From the NCBI RefSeq assembly GCF_009745985.1, contig NZ_WFIX01000191.1, positions 124,001-188,000 on the forward strand: a stretch of 64,000 nt of DNA. Reading direction: 5' to 3'. A model generated the notes under the pieces. The model made no database searches, was not told where the DNA came from, and worked only from the letters and a program-made list of their open reading frames with translations. A program made the position numbers and the translations under genes. Source of the stretch: Microbacterium karelineae. GTDB lineage: Bacteria > Actinomycetota > Actinomycetes > Actinomycetales > Microbacteriaceae. Below, one piece after another: positions 54,272 to 62,583 of the stretch; the stretch's first letter is position 1, and each line of letters begins with the position of its first letter.

Positions 54272-55260
54272 CCGTCCGCGGGCGCGCCGCCCTCACGACG
54301 GCGCTCTTCGCGGCCGCGATCGCCGTGGGGAGCCTCATCGGCATCTTCGCCCCCGGCGCGGCGGCCGGCGTCGCGAGCGCGGCGGATCCGCTGATCATGG
54401 TGCTGATCGGCGCCCTGTTCTTCACCCTGACGCCGGGCCGGCTGCCCGAGGTGCGCCGGATCCCGCGCACGGCGCTGATCGCGATCGGGATGAACTTCCT
54501 CGCGATCCCCCTGCTCGCGCTGGCCCTCACGGCCCTCGTGCCGGACGAGGCGTTGCGCCTCGGGGTGCTCATCTACTGCCTCGCACCGTGCACCGACTGG
54601 TTCCTGGGATTCACGCGCCTCACCGGCGGCGACACCGCGACCGGTGCGGCGCTCATCCCCGTGCAGATGGTCCTGCAGCTGCTGCTGTACCCCGTCTGGC
54701 TGTCGCTCTTCGCCGGGGAGCGCGTCGACGCGATGATCGATGCCGCCGGCCCGACCCTGCTGACCTGGTTCGTCCTGCCCGCCGCGACGGGGATCGCCGC
54801 GCGGCTCGCGCTGCGCCTCGTCCGGCGCTCCTCCTGGCGGGCGGGCGCGGTGATGGCGGTGGACCGCGCCGTGCCCGGCGTCATCGCCGCGCTGATCGCC
54901 GCGATCTTCGCCGGCAACGTCCAGGTGGTCCTCGCCGACCTGCCGTCGTTCGCATGGGTGCTGGCCGTCGTGTTCGGGTTCTTCCTCGCCGTGTACGCGC
55001 TCGGCGAGGCCATCTCCCGCGCGTTCCGCCTCGCCTATCCAGAGCACGCCCTGCTGACCATGACGACCTCCGCCCGGAACGCGCCCCTCATGCTCGCCGT
55101 CACGACGATCGCGCTGCCCGACCAGCCGGCCGTGCACGCGGCGATCGTGCTCGGCATGCTCGTCGAGTTCCCACACCTCGCCGTCGTCACCCAGCTGCTG
55201 CGGCGGCGTGCGCCGGATCCGGAGCGCACATCAGTCGCTGAGCCGGCGATAGCGACGTAG
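54259..55260 (+). CDS. ACR3/BASS-type transporter
   Basis: The 333-residue protein has about ten membrane segments of the bile acid/arsenite (BASS/ACR3) fold. The motif 'LAPCTDWFLGFTRLTGGD' contains the conserved Cys of ACR3 arsenite exporters in an A-P-C-T context. 'TTSARNAPLMLAVTTIAL' is the broken-helix segment. I chose the GTG at 54259 (13-nt overlap with the flavoprotein gene); the GTG at 54265 is also possible. Substrate may be arsenite, or another anion or metal complex given the Zur box. It ends with a 30-nt 3' overlap with the convergent CobW gene. Confidence 0.78.
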   Translation: MRVLTVRGRAALTTALFAAAIAVGSLIGIFAPGAAAGVASAADPLIMVLIGALFFTLTPGRLPEVRRIPRTALIAIGMNFLAIPLLALALTALVPDEALRLGVLIYCLAPCTDWFLGFTRLTGGDTATGAALIPVQMVLQLLLYPVWLSLFAGERVDAMIDAAGPTLLTWFVLPAATGIAARLALRLVRRSSWRAGAVMAVDRAVPGVIAALIAAIFAGNVQVVLADLPSFAWVLAVVFGFFLAVYALGEAISRAFRLAYPEHALLTMTTSARNAPLMLAVTTIALPDQPAVHAAIVLGMLVEFPHLAVVTQLLRRRAPDPERTSVAEPAIAT

Positions 55261-56298
55261 CCGCCGCAGGCCCGCCGCATCCGAGCGCTCCGCCGGGGCC
55301 GCGGCCGCCTCTCGAAGGCGGCGCTCGGCGCCGGCGGGGTCGAGGTGCAGGCCGATCGCGACGAGCTCGCCCTCGGCAGGCGGCACGGGCAGCGGAGCGA
55401 CGTGGATCGCCCGCCCGACGACGTTGACGACGTAGCCGGCATCGCCCCGTGCACCGCGCACCCGCACGCGCCCCTTCATCCGGTATGCGCCCTCAGGCGG
55501 ATCCTCGAGGAGGTCGACGACGGCCCCGGGCGAGATGGGGCGGGTGAGCGCCACGGACGCGGCGCGGGCGTGCTCGTGCGCACCGTGAGCGTGCGCCTCC
55601 TCCCGCAGCAGCCGCGCGATCGGCAGCTCGTCGGCGGGGTCCTCCTCGCTCGCGATGTCGAACACGAGGCCGGGATCCACGCGTCCCGCCGTCGCGACGA
55701 CGAGCGGGGCGTGCGTGTTGCGCTCGCGCACCCGTTCGCGGATCCGGGCGATCACACCGTCGCGCTCGCCCTGCGGAAGCAGGTCGCTCCTGCCGATCAC
55801 GACGAGCGTCGCCGCGCCGTACCGCGCAGGCGGCTCGGGGCGCACGTCGACCGTGCGGAAGTGCTCGGCGGCATCGATCACCTCGATCACTCCCCCGGGC
55901 CGGATCCTCTCGGCCCCGCTGAAGCGGATCAGGCGCGCGAGCTCGAGAGGCTCGGCGGCACCGCTCGCCTCCACCATGATCGCGTCCAGCCGCAGGCGGG
56001 GATGAGAGAGACGTTCGAGCGCATCGTCGAGCCCGCCCGCGTCGGGCAGGCAGCACAGGCACCCGCCGGAGATCGCCGCGGCCTCGTCGACCTGGCCCGT
56101 CACGAGCGCGGCGTCGACGTTCAGCGCGCCGAAGTCGTTGACGACCACGCCCAGCCGGGCGCCCGGTGCGCGCAGCAGGTGGTTCAGCAGGCTCGTCTTT
56201 CCCGCGCCGAGGTGCCCCGTGATCGCGGTGACCGGCACTCTCGCGGGCGGGTCGCTCAGCGGCGCGGCGGGCCGCCCGCGCGCCGAGGGCTCGGTCAT
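55231..56298 (-). CDS. CobW/COG0523 family GTPase (zinc metallochaperone type)
   Basis: The 355-residue GTPase has Walker A 'GHLGAGKTSLLNHLL', the family's metal motif 'GGCLCCLPD' (C-x-C-C), and 'VEASGAAEPLELARL'. A His-rich loop 'EEAHAHGAHEHAR' and a CobW C-terminal domain follow. COG0523 proteins controlled by Zur deliver zinc to client enzymes in zinc starvation (ZNG1/YciC/ZigA type). The ATG at 56298 with GAGGGGTGA upstream is preferred to the GTG at 56313. A Zur box lies 19 nt upstream of it. Confidence 0.92.
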   Translation of the reverse strand: MTEPSARGRPAAPLSDPPARVPVTAITGHLGAGKTSLLNHLLRAPGARLGVVVNDFGALNVDAALVTGQVDEAAAISGGCLCCLPDAGGLDDALERLSHPRLRLDAIMVEASGAAEPLELARLIRFSGAERIRPGGVIEVIDAAEHFRTVDVRPEPPARYGAATLVVIGRSDLLPQGERDGVIARIRERVRERNTHAPLVVATAGRVDPGLVFDIASEEDPADELPIARLLREEAHAHGAHEHARAASVALTRPISPGAVVDLLEDPPEGAYRMKGRVRVRGARGDAGYVVNVVGRAIHVAPLPVPPAEGELVAIGLHLDPAGAERRLREAAAAPAERSDAAGLRRLRRYRRLSD

Positions 56299-56316
56299 GC
56301 CGTCACCCCTCACAAT

Positions 56317-56331
56317 TGAGAATCATTATCA
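56317..56331 (-). promoter_or_regulatory. Zur box upstream of the CobW gene
   Basis: Read on the minus strand the site is TGATAATGATTCTCA, one mismatch from a perfect TGA-A-AATGATT-T-TCA type inverted repeat. It lies directly before the CobW ribosome site and is the second strong Zur match in 3.3 kb. Confidence 0.85.
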
Positions 56332-56364
56332 TACACGAGCATCGCCACGACGAGCCCGGCCCGG

Positions 56365-56967
56365 TCAGCGGGGAAGAATCGCCTCGACCTGAGCGCGGAT
56401 GCTCGCGAGCAGCTCGGGGATCGTCGCCCCGACATTCACGCCGTTCGCCAGGGTGAGGAACATGATGGCCGTGACCACGCCGGCCAGTGTCGAGGCGTCC
56501 TCGGCGCCCACATGCCCCTTGTCGACCAGCACGCCGGCGACGGCCTCCTCCGTCTGCGCGACGATGGACAGCGCCTCCGCGCGATGGGGCTCAGCCGGGT
56601 CGCCGAAGACCATCTCGCGCAGATAGGTGCGGCCGTTCTCGACGTGGACGCGGTTGCACTCCACGATCTGCTCAGCGAGGGCCATCACCCCACCCAACGC
56701 ATTCGATGCTTCGGCCGCCGCCACGCGGCCCCGAGCCAACGATGCCGCATAGTGAGCGTTCTGCACCAGCAGAAGCAGATCACCCTTGGTCTTCGCGTAC
56801 AGGAAGAGCGTTCCCGTGCCGATATCGGCTGCATCGGCGATCTGCTGCGTGGTGACCTCATCCACCCCGCGCTCCGCGAACAGCTCGCTCGCGGCCGCGG
56901 TGATGCGCTCGAGTTTGGCCTGCTTGTTCCTCTCACGCCGCCCGAGCGGCTGGAATGTCGTGGACAT
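56365..56967 (-). CDS. TetR family regulator of the SDR/MDR operon
   Basis: The 200-residue protein has an N-terminal TetR helix-turn-helix ('TTQQIADAADIGTGTLFLYA' near residues 40-59) and a TetR-C ligand domain ('GVMALAEQIVECNRVHVENG'). The ATG at 56967 has GGAGGGATCG upstream. It is divergent from the SDR-MDR-hydrolase genes. The gap carries CTGAGTCAAGTCAG and a TCAGT...ACTGA dyad (56990-57021), candidate operators. The inducer is unknown, probably a hydrophobic compound handled by the enzymes. Confidence 0.9.
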   Translation of the reverse strand: MSTTFQPLGRRERNKQAKLERITAAASELFAERGVDEVTTQQIADAADIGTGTLFLYAKTKGDLLLLVQNAHYAASLARGRVAAAEASNALGGVMALAEQIVECNRVHVENGRTYLREMVFGDPAEPHRAEALSIVAQTEEAVAGVLVDKGHVGAEDASTLAGVVTAIMFLTLANGVNVGATIPELLASIRAQVEAILPR

Positions 56968-56988
56968 CGATCCCTCCGGGAATAAACT

Positions 56989-57021
56989 CTGAGTCAAGTC
57001 AGTTATGAACATGGTCACTGA
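56989..57021. promoter_or_regulatory. Candidate operator between TetR and SDR genes
   Basis: CTGAGTCAAGTCAG is followed by TTATGAACATGGTCACTGA, giving short dyads (CTGA/TCAG and TCAGT/ACTGA). The region is AT-richer than its surroundings and lies in the divergent gap. Confidence 0.4.
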
Positions 57022-57115
57022 CGTGCGGACTCGGTTTCACCTCCGCTCATTCTCCCACGCCGGTGCGCGGCCACCCGGCCTCCGCCCCATCTCGAAGAAA
57101 CAGGAATCAACCATC

Positions 57116-57829
57116 ATGACTTCCCTCAACGGAGCCGTCGTCCTCGTCACCGGTGCGAACGGAGGCATCGGCACCCATTTCGTCCGCGAGGCCCTCGCCC
57201 GCGGCGCCGCCAAGGTCTACGCCACGGCCCGCAGTCCTCGCGAATGGGACGACGACCGCGTCATCCCCCTTGCGCTGGACGTCACCGATCCGGGCTCGAT
57301 CGACGCCGTCGTCGCGCAGGCATCGGATGTCACGGTGCTGATCAACAACGCCGGCACGGCCCCGTCGACGCCGGGGATTCTCACACACACGGCCGAGGAG
57401 ATCCGCAGCAACGTCGAGACGAACTTCCTCGGCCCTCTGTTCCTCGCCCGCGCCTTCGCGCCGGCCCTGTCCGCGAAGGGCGGCAACACCGCGATCATCG
57501 ACATGCACTCGGCTCTGTCCTGGTTCGCGGTGATGGGCATCTACTCCGCGACCAAGGCCGCGCTGTGGTCGGCGACGAACTCGCTGCGCCTCGAGCTCCA
57601 GCCCGCAGGAGTCCAGGTCGTCGGCGTGCACGTCGGCTGGGTCGACACACCTATGGCCGCCGGCGCCACCGACCCGAAGCTCGACCCGGCGCTGCTCGTC
57701 ACCCAGGTGTTCGACGCGACCGAGGCCGGCGAGCACGAGGTCCTCGCGGACGAGACGTCCGTGCAGGCCAGAGCCGGACTCTCCGCGCCGCTCGAGGTCG
57801 TGTACCCGCAGCTCGCCCTCGGCGAGTAG
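57116..57829 (+). CDS. Short-chain dehydrogenase/reductase
   Basis: The 237-residue protein is a classical SDR using NAD(P). The cofactor motif is 'TGANGGIG' (T-G-x3-G-x-G), followed by 'NNAGTA' and the catalytic Y-x3-K in 'YSATKAALWSATN', with the Ser in 'DMHSALSW'. Substrate unknown. The ATG at 57116 follows CAGGAATC; a leader of about 100 nt precedes it. It is first in a unit with an MDR oxidoreductase and an alpha/beta hydrolase under a divergent TetR, as in xenobiotic or lipid-derived carbonyl metabolism. Confidence 0.92.
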   Translation: MTSLNGAVVLVTGANGGIGTHFVREALARGAAKVYATARSPREWDDDRVIPLALDVTDPGSIDAVVAQASDVTVLINNAGTAPSTPGILTHTAEEIRSNVETNFLGPLFLARAFAPALSAKGGNTAIIDMHSALSWFAVMGIYSATKAALWSATNSLRLELQPAGVQVVGVHVGWVDTPMAAGATDPKLDPALLVTQVFDATEAGEHEVLADETSVQARAGLSAPLEVVYPQLALGE

Positions 57830-57892
57830 TCGGACCCCCACGGGCGGCCACTGACGCCCCCACCGCACAGAACTGCAGAAGACAGAGGAATC

Positions 57893-58888
57893 ATGAAAGC
57901 GTTCGCGTTCGACAAGTACACGCATCCCATCCGCCAGACGGAGGTGCCCGAGCCCGAGGTGGGCGATCGTGACGTGCTCGTGCGCGTCGCGGCTGCGGGG
58001 GTGAACCCCGTGGACGAGAAGATCCGGGACGGAGAGTTCAAGGCGATCCTGCCCTACAAGACTCCCCTCGTCCTCGGGCATGACGTCGCCGGCACCGTCA
58101 TCCGCACCGGTGCGAGCGTCACCCAGTTCACGCCGGGTGATCAGGTGTTCGCGCGGCCACGGGACGGTCGGATCGGGACGTTCGCCGAACGCATCGCGAT
58201 CGATGAGGCCGACCTCGCCCTCGCCCCCGCCACGATCAGCCTCGTCGAGGCGGCATCCTTGCCGGTGGTGGCATTGACCGCCTGGCAGGCGCTCGTCGTC
58301 AGGGGCAAGGTGCAGCCGGGTCAGAAGGTCCTCATCCACGCCGGGGCCGGTGGTGTCGGGGCGATTTCGATCCAGCTCGCCAAGCACCTCGGCGCGCAGG
58401 TGGCGACCACGGCCTCGGGGAAGAACGCCGACGTCGTCCGCGATCTCGGGGCGGACATCGTGATCGACTACCGCACCCAGGACTTCGAGGCCGAGCTGTC
58501 CGGGTACGACCTGGTGCTGGACAGCCTCGGCGGCGAGAATCTCGCGAAGTCCCTGCGTGTCCTGCGTCCGGGCGGCAAGGCGATCGGGATCTCCGGACCA
58601 CCCGACCCGGCGCTCGCGAAGGCGGCGGGCCTGAATCCGGTCATGCGCCTGGCGGTCGCCGCATTGAGCGCGAAGATCCGCCGACAGGCGAAGAAGCTCG
58701 GCGTGAGCTACGAGTTCCTCTTCATGGCGGCCAGCGGCGATCAGCTGCGGCGGATCGCCGCCCTCGTCGATGACGGCACGCTGCGCCCGGTGGTCGGAAA
58801 GACGTTCTCCTTCGACCAGACCCCACAGGCCCTCACGGCGCTGGCCACGGGCGGCACCCGCGGCAAGACCGTCATCACCGGCCCGTGA
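57893..58888 (+). CDS. NADP-dependent MDR oxidoreductase (quinone reductase-like)
   Basis: The 331-residue protein is a zinc-free medium-chain dehydrogenase of the quinone oxidoreductase group. 'RVAAAGVNPVDEKIRDGEF' and 'LGHDVAGTVIRTG' mark the GroES-like catalytic domain without structural Cys ligands. 'VLIHAGAGGVGAISIQLAKHLG' is the NADPH-binding fold. It likely reduces quinones or enones with NADPH. The ATG follows AGAGGAATC. It is downstream of the SDR by 63 nt and upstream of the hydrolase, in one probable operon. Confidence 0.93.
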   Translation: MKAFAFDKYTHPIRQTEVPEPEVGDRDVLVRVAAAGVNPVDEKIRDGEFKAILPYKTPLVLGHDVAGTVIRTGASVTQFTPGDQVFARPRDGRIGTFAERIAIDEADLALAPATISLVEAASLPVVALTAWQALVVRGKVQPGQKVLIHAGAGGVGAISIQLAKHLGAQVATTASGKNADVVRDLGADIVIDYRTQDFEAELSGYDLVLDSLGGENLAKSLRVLRPGGKAIGISGPPDPALAKAAGLNPVMRLAVAALSAKIRRQAKKLGVSYEFLFMAASGDQLRRIAALVDDGTLRPVVGKTFSFDQTPQALTALATGGTRGKTVITGP

Positions 58889-58932
58889 CGCCACCTCACC
58901 CCACACGACGATCTCCCGAAGGAACGATCACC

Positions 58933-59790
58933 ATGAGCACTATCGACCAACCCGTCACAACCTCGTACGCGAAGGCCACCACGAAAACCCTCACCGCTGG
59001 CGGTGTCACGTTCGCCTACCGCGAGCTCGGCCCCCGGGAAGAGATCCCCGTGGTCTTCTTCGTGCACCTGGCCGCGGCCCTGGACAACTGGGATCCGCGC
59101 ATCATCGACGCGATCGCGAAGACCCGACACGTGATCACGTTCGACCAGCGCGGTGTCGGAGCCTCCTCAGGTTCCATCCCGGACACCATCGAGGAAGCAG
59201 CCGACGACGCCTACACCTTCATCACCGCACTCGGATTCGACAAGATCGATGCCTTCACCTTCTCGATGGGCGGATTCATCGCCCAGGACCTGATCATCAA
59301 GCACCCCGACCTGGTCCGCAGACTCGTCCTCGCGGGCACCGGCCCTCGCGGTGGGAAGGGCATCGACAAGATGATGGGTGTGACCTATGGGGACGTCTTC
59401 CGTGCCGCGATCACGCGCGCGGACCCCAAGGAGTATCTGTTCTTCAACCGCGACAGGCCCGGCAAGAAGGCCGGGAAGGCGTTCATGGAGCGCCTCAAGG
59501 AGCGCACTCACGACCGCGACGAGCCCGTCGGTCTCGCGGCGGTCCATACCCAGCTGAAGGCCATCCAGCGCTACGGCCGCTCCGCCCCATCGGACCTGTC
59601 GGTGATCACTCAGCCCACCCTGATCGCCAACGGCGACAACGATCGCATGGTCCCCTCCATCCTCTCCGCCGACCTGCACCAGCGAATCAAGGGATCCACA
59701 TTGATCATCTACCCGAACTCCGGACACGGCGGCATCTTCCAGTACTGGGAGCAGTTCGCTCCCGTCGCCGCCGAGTTCCTCGCCCCCTGA
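58933..59790 (+). CDS. Alpha/beta hydrolase
   Basis: The 285-residue protein has an alpha/beta hydrolase fold. The nucleophile Ser is in 'FTFSMGGFIAQDL' (G-x-S-x-G-like, here F-S-M-G-G), the oxyanion region in 'VFFVHLAAALDNWD', an acid in 'LIANGDNDRMVP' and the His in 'NSGHGGIFQYW'. It belongs with small-molecule esterases/haloperoxidase-like hydrolases; the substrate is unknown. The ATG at 58933 follows GAAGGAACG. It is the third gene of the TetR-controlled unit. The following 195 bp to 59985 hold no gene I can support. Confidence 0.9.
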   Translation: MSTIDQPVTTSYAKATTKTLTAGGVTFAYRELGPREEIPVVFFVHLAAALDNWDPRIIDAIAKTRHVITFDQRGVGASSGSIPDTIEEAADDAYTFITALGFDKIDAFTFSMGGFIAQDLIIKHPDLVRRLVLAGTGPRGGKGIDKMMGVTYGDVFRAAITRADPKEYLFFNRDRPGKKAGKAFMERLKERTHDRDEPVGLAAVHTQLKAIQRYGRSAPSDLSVITQPTLIANGDNDRMVPSILSADLHQRIKGSTLIIYPNSGHGGIFQYWEQFAPVAAEFLAP

Positions 59791-59985
59791 TCTGCCGAGG
59801 GCGCGCCGAAGACAGAAGACGCGGGTGAGACCACACCGACGAGCGTCGGAAGCGTCGTGCAGGTCCGCCCCTCTCTCGGCGCGCTCGACCGCGATGGCGG
59901 GGCGCGCGCGAAGCCGAGTCTCCCTGACGTCGGAATCACGACGGGGGCACGCGGGTCCGAGGTGCGCTCACCACGGCGACGGAGA

Positions 59986-60696
59986 TCACGTCGTGGCCAG
60001 CTCCATGATGACGCGTGCCGTCTCGGCCGGGTGGGTGATCATCGGCCAGTGGCCGGCGTCGAGCGTGCGGCAGCTCCAGCCGAGCAGCTCCACGGATACA
60101 TCAGCGGCTGGAGGGCTGGTCCGGAGGCAGCGCACGTAGGCCACGGCCGTGTCCGTCGCGGTCAGCGGCTCGTCGACCGCAGTTTGCATGTAGGTGCCGA
60201 TCGGCTGAGCGGTGAGGTGCCGCTGCATCCAGTCGAAGTCGGCGTCGCCGATGCCGTTCTCTGGGTAGAGCTGGTCGAGCTGCTCGCGCGAGAACCACGG
60301 GATCGCCCCGTCGTGGGCCATGCTCGTCATGAACGCGGCGACGTCGGCACCCATGACGTCGAACCACGACTTGCCGGGCTGCGGCAGCACGGCGTCGATG
60401 AGGATCAGCTGGCGGATGCTGTGCGGGCGTCGCTCGAGCACTGCCGCCGCGACGTAGCCGGCGAACGAGTGGGCGACGAGCGTGGCACCCGCGTGGCCCG
60501 CGAGGGCTTCGCTGACGTCCTCGACCCAGTCATCCAGGCCGATGGTGGCCGCGGGCGTCGAATCGTCTCCCGTGGTGCGCAGCTGCGGCGTCGTGGTGTG
60601 GAGTCCGTGGCCGTTCAGGATCGGTGCTACGCGTTCCCAGGCCCACGGGCCCAGTCCGCCGCCTCCGAGGAGGACGATGGGGCTGTTCGCGGTCAT
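59986..60696 (-). CDS. Alpha/beta hydrolase (salicylate-esterase-like)
   Basis: The 236-residue protein has a short alpha/beta hydrolase fold: 'IVLLGGGGLGPWAWERVAPIL' region near the start (oxyanion G-G-G-G), nucleophile in 'LVAHSFAGYVAAAVL', His in 'LDAGHWPMITHP'. The pattern is that of the plant-type esterase/methylesterase-like group often found in actinobacteria. It starts at an ATG at 60696 overlapping the epoxide hydrolase stop (ATGA), so it is the second gene of the MarR-controlled unit. Confidence 0.9.
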   Translation of the reverse strand: MTANSPIVLLGGGGLGPWAWERVAPILNGHGLHTTTPQLRTTGDDSTPAATIGLDDWVEDVSEALAGHAGATLVAHSFAGYVAAAVLERRPHSIRQLILIDAVLPQPGKSWFDVMGADVAAFMTSMAHDGAIPWFSREQLDQLYPENGIGDADFDWMQRHLTAQPIGTYMQTAVDEPLTATDTAVAYVRCLRTSPPAADVSVELLGWSCRTLDAGHWPMITHPAETARVIMELATT

Positions 60697-61778
60697 GTGT
60701 CTGCTCCTATGCGGTTGATGAAGTCGGTCAGGTCGCCGACGAACTCGGCTGGCGAATCGAGTGAGGCGACGTGGCCGCCGCCGTCGTGCGGGTACCAGGC
60801 GAGGAGATCGTTGTCGCGGGCCGACACCGAGCGGGCGGCGAAGTCCCCGTGACCGAAGACGCTCACCGCAGTCGGCACGGCCGCAGCGGCGGCATCCAGG
60901 TCGGGGGCATCCATCGAGTAGATCCGCATGCTGCTGCCCATACTCGCCGTCAGCCAGTACAGGGTCGCGTTGGCCAGGATGAAGTCGGTTCCCAAGCCGA
61001 AGTCCTCCCCGAGTTCGCCCTGCCAGAGCTGGTACTTGTCGAGCTGCCAGGCGAGCAGTCCCACCGGCGAATCGGACAGCGCGAACGCCAGCGAGTCCGG
61101 ACGACGACTCTGCAGCTGGAGGTATCCACCGCCGTCGACGGCGAACGTCCTCAACCTGCTCCAGGCCGGTTCGTCGTCGGCACTCTCGGCCATGAACCCG
61201 CTCAACCCCGCGCTCACGTGGACGCCCATGACCCGGTCGGCTTCGACGGTGCCGATGACTCGGGCGACAACGGAGCCCCAGTCCTGTCCGTGGACGACGA
61301 ACCGGTCGTGGCCCATCGTTGACATGGCGTCAGCCAGGAGACGAGCCGAGTCGGTGATCGACCAGGCGCCGTGCGGCAGAGTCGAGGTGCTGAATCCAGG
61401 AAGGGAAGCCAGCACGATCTCGGACGCCAGCGCCTGGAGGGGCTCGATCACGCGGTGGAAGGCGAGGAACGAGGTGGGCCAACCGTGCAGGAGCAGCATC
61501 GGCACGCGCCCAGATCCGCGGAACCTGACGACATGAACTCGGATGCCCCCGATGCCGAGGTCGACGTGTTCACCCCACCCGTCGCCGCTCTCCTGCTGCA
61601 GCCAGTGCTCCCACTCGGCCGCGAACCGCTTCGCGGTCGATGCCGCGAGACCGCGCACACCCGCTTCCGCCGAGGGCAGGACCGGCCATCGCGTCTTCCG
61701 GAGGCGGCTTCGGAGAGACTCGAGGCCCGCTTCGGGAGACCCGAGTGCACCCAGAAGGAGTTGGTAGCATGCTGTCAC
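60693..61778 (-). CDS. Epoxide hydrolase family protein
   Basis: The 361-residue protein has the N-terminal epoxide hydrolase domain ('GLESLRSRLRKTRWPVLPS', with the usual R-L-x-x-T-R-W-P motif). An alpha/beta hydrolase core follows with 'LLLHGWPTSFLAFHRVI' (H-G-W-P), nucleophile Asp in 'VHGQDWGSVVARV', and His in 'DGGGHVASLDSP'. It would open epoxide rings to diols. The GTG at 61778 is the first plausible start and lies within the operator region, which hints at a leaderless transcript; a start a few codons downstream is possible. It is divergent from the MarR gene. Confidence 0.88.
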   Translation of the reverse strand: MTACYQLLLGALGSPEAGLESLRSRLRKTRWPVLPSAEAGVRGLAASTAKRFAAEWEHWLQQESGDGWGEHVDLGIGGIRVHVVRFRGSGRVPMLLLHGWPTSFLAFHRVIEPLQALASEIVLASLPGFSTSTLPHGAWSITDSARLLADAMSTMGHDRFVVHGQDWGSVVARVIGTVEADRVMGVHVSAGLSGFMAESADDEPAWSRLRTFAVDGGGYLQLQSRRPDSLAFALSDSPVGLLAWQLDKYQLWQGELGEDFGLGTDFILANATLYWLTASMGSSMRIYSMDAPDLDAAAAAVPTAVSVFGHGDFAARSVSARDNDLLAWYPHDGGGHVASLDSPAEFVGDLTDFINRIGADT

Positions 61779-61813
61779 ATCGCCACAGTAAGTGATTGAC
61801 AGCACACTGTCAA
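61770..61813. promoter_or_regulatory. MarR-type operators in the divergent promoter
   Basis: TTGACAG-CACA-CTGTCAA (61796-61813) is a perfect 7-4-7 inverted repeat just before the MarR ribosome site. A further TGCTGTCA (61770-61777) is the reverse complement of TGACAGCA (61797-61804), so two or more half-sites face each other across the gap. Confidence 0.75.
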
Positions 61814-61823
61814 AGGAGGTTGT

Positions 61824-62261
61824 GTGAACGCCGACACCGACGCGGCTCTGCATGCCGTCTTCGAGGTGAACCGGCTCCTGCGCGACGCCGGGGAACGAGT
61901 GTCGGCAGCGGCAGGTCAGACGCATTCTCGACGCATGGTCCTCCAGACCGCCGGCGATCGCGCCACCGTACCGGACATCGCCCGCCGGCTCGGGCTGCAG
62001 CGACAGAGCGTCCAGCGCGTCGCCGACGAGTTGGTCGCGGACGGGCTCGCGCGCTACGAGGACAACCCGCGTCATCGGCGGTCCCGGCTCCTTGTCACGA
62101 CCGCAGCCGGCAACAGTGCCCTCGCGGCGATCCAGAGCGCTCACCGCGCGTGGGTCGTGGACCTGGAGACCACGATTGGCCAGCTCGACTGGGCGCGCCT
62201 CAGAGATGATCTGGACCGCATCGCGAAGGCCGTCGAGAAACGCCCACTACCCGAGAGCTAA
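61824..62261 (+). CDS. MarR family transcriptional regulator
   Basis: The 145-residue protein has the MarR winged helix: '[20 protein letters not shown]' (recognition helix) and wing '[19 protein letters not shown]' with the conserved D-x-R-x-x-R-x-L pattern. The GTG at 61824 has AAAGGAGG upstream, which overlaps the operator. It likely represses itself and the divergent epoxide hydrolase/hydrolase pair until an aromatic or reactive compound binds. Its stop overlaps the stop of the relic gene at 62258. Confidence 0.93.
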   Translation: MNADTDAALHAVFEVNRLLRDAGERVSAAAGQTHSRRMVLQTAGDRATVPDIARRLGLQRQSVQRVADELVADGLARYEDNPRHRRSRLLVTTAAGNSALAAIQSAHRAWVVDLETTIGQLDWARLRDDLDRIAKAVEKRPLPES

Positions 62262-62395
62262 CGTCTTCGCTGGCAGACGAGGCAGAAGTGGCTCGAGCGA
62301 TTCGTGAATGCCTCTCGCCGGATGGGGGTGCCGCACCGCCGGCACGGCTCACTCCCGCGACCGTACGCGTTGAGGCTGTGCGCGAAGTAGCCGGA
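62258..62395 (-). pseudogene. Relic zinc-finger end of an Fpg/Nei DNA glycosylase
   Basis: The minus-strand frame ends '[20 protein letters not shown]' then '[16 protein letters not shown]', a canonical Fpg/Nei C-terminal zinc finger: C-x2-C-x16-C-x2-C after a Y-G-R segment. The rest of the enzyme (catalytic Pro-Glu N-terminus, H2TH domain) is missing; the frame continues only about 40 further codons upstream without homology that I can see. It is most simply a fragment left by a deletion or by insertion of the accessory segment. A functional single zinc-finger peptide (start within 62509) is less likely. Confidence 0.75.
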
Positions 62396-62583
62396 CTCGA
62401 CTCGTTTGTGACATTCACGTATGGCCAGTCGAGTCATCAGTCGACTGACGATTCGATAGGACTCGACTCCCCCTCGCAGACTGACTGCGACTGACAACCT
62501 GAGGACCAACCTAACGATCCCGGACGTACTCGTCTCTGACTACGCTCGAGACGATCACGCGAGAGGGACACTGCTGAGCCTCT

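Noticed and set aside
59791-59985. Possible small gene in the gap between the two alpha/beta hydrolase units
   Set aside because: Frames here have no ribosome site, no recognisable motif and shadow-like composition.
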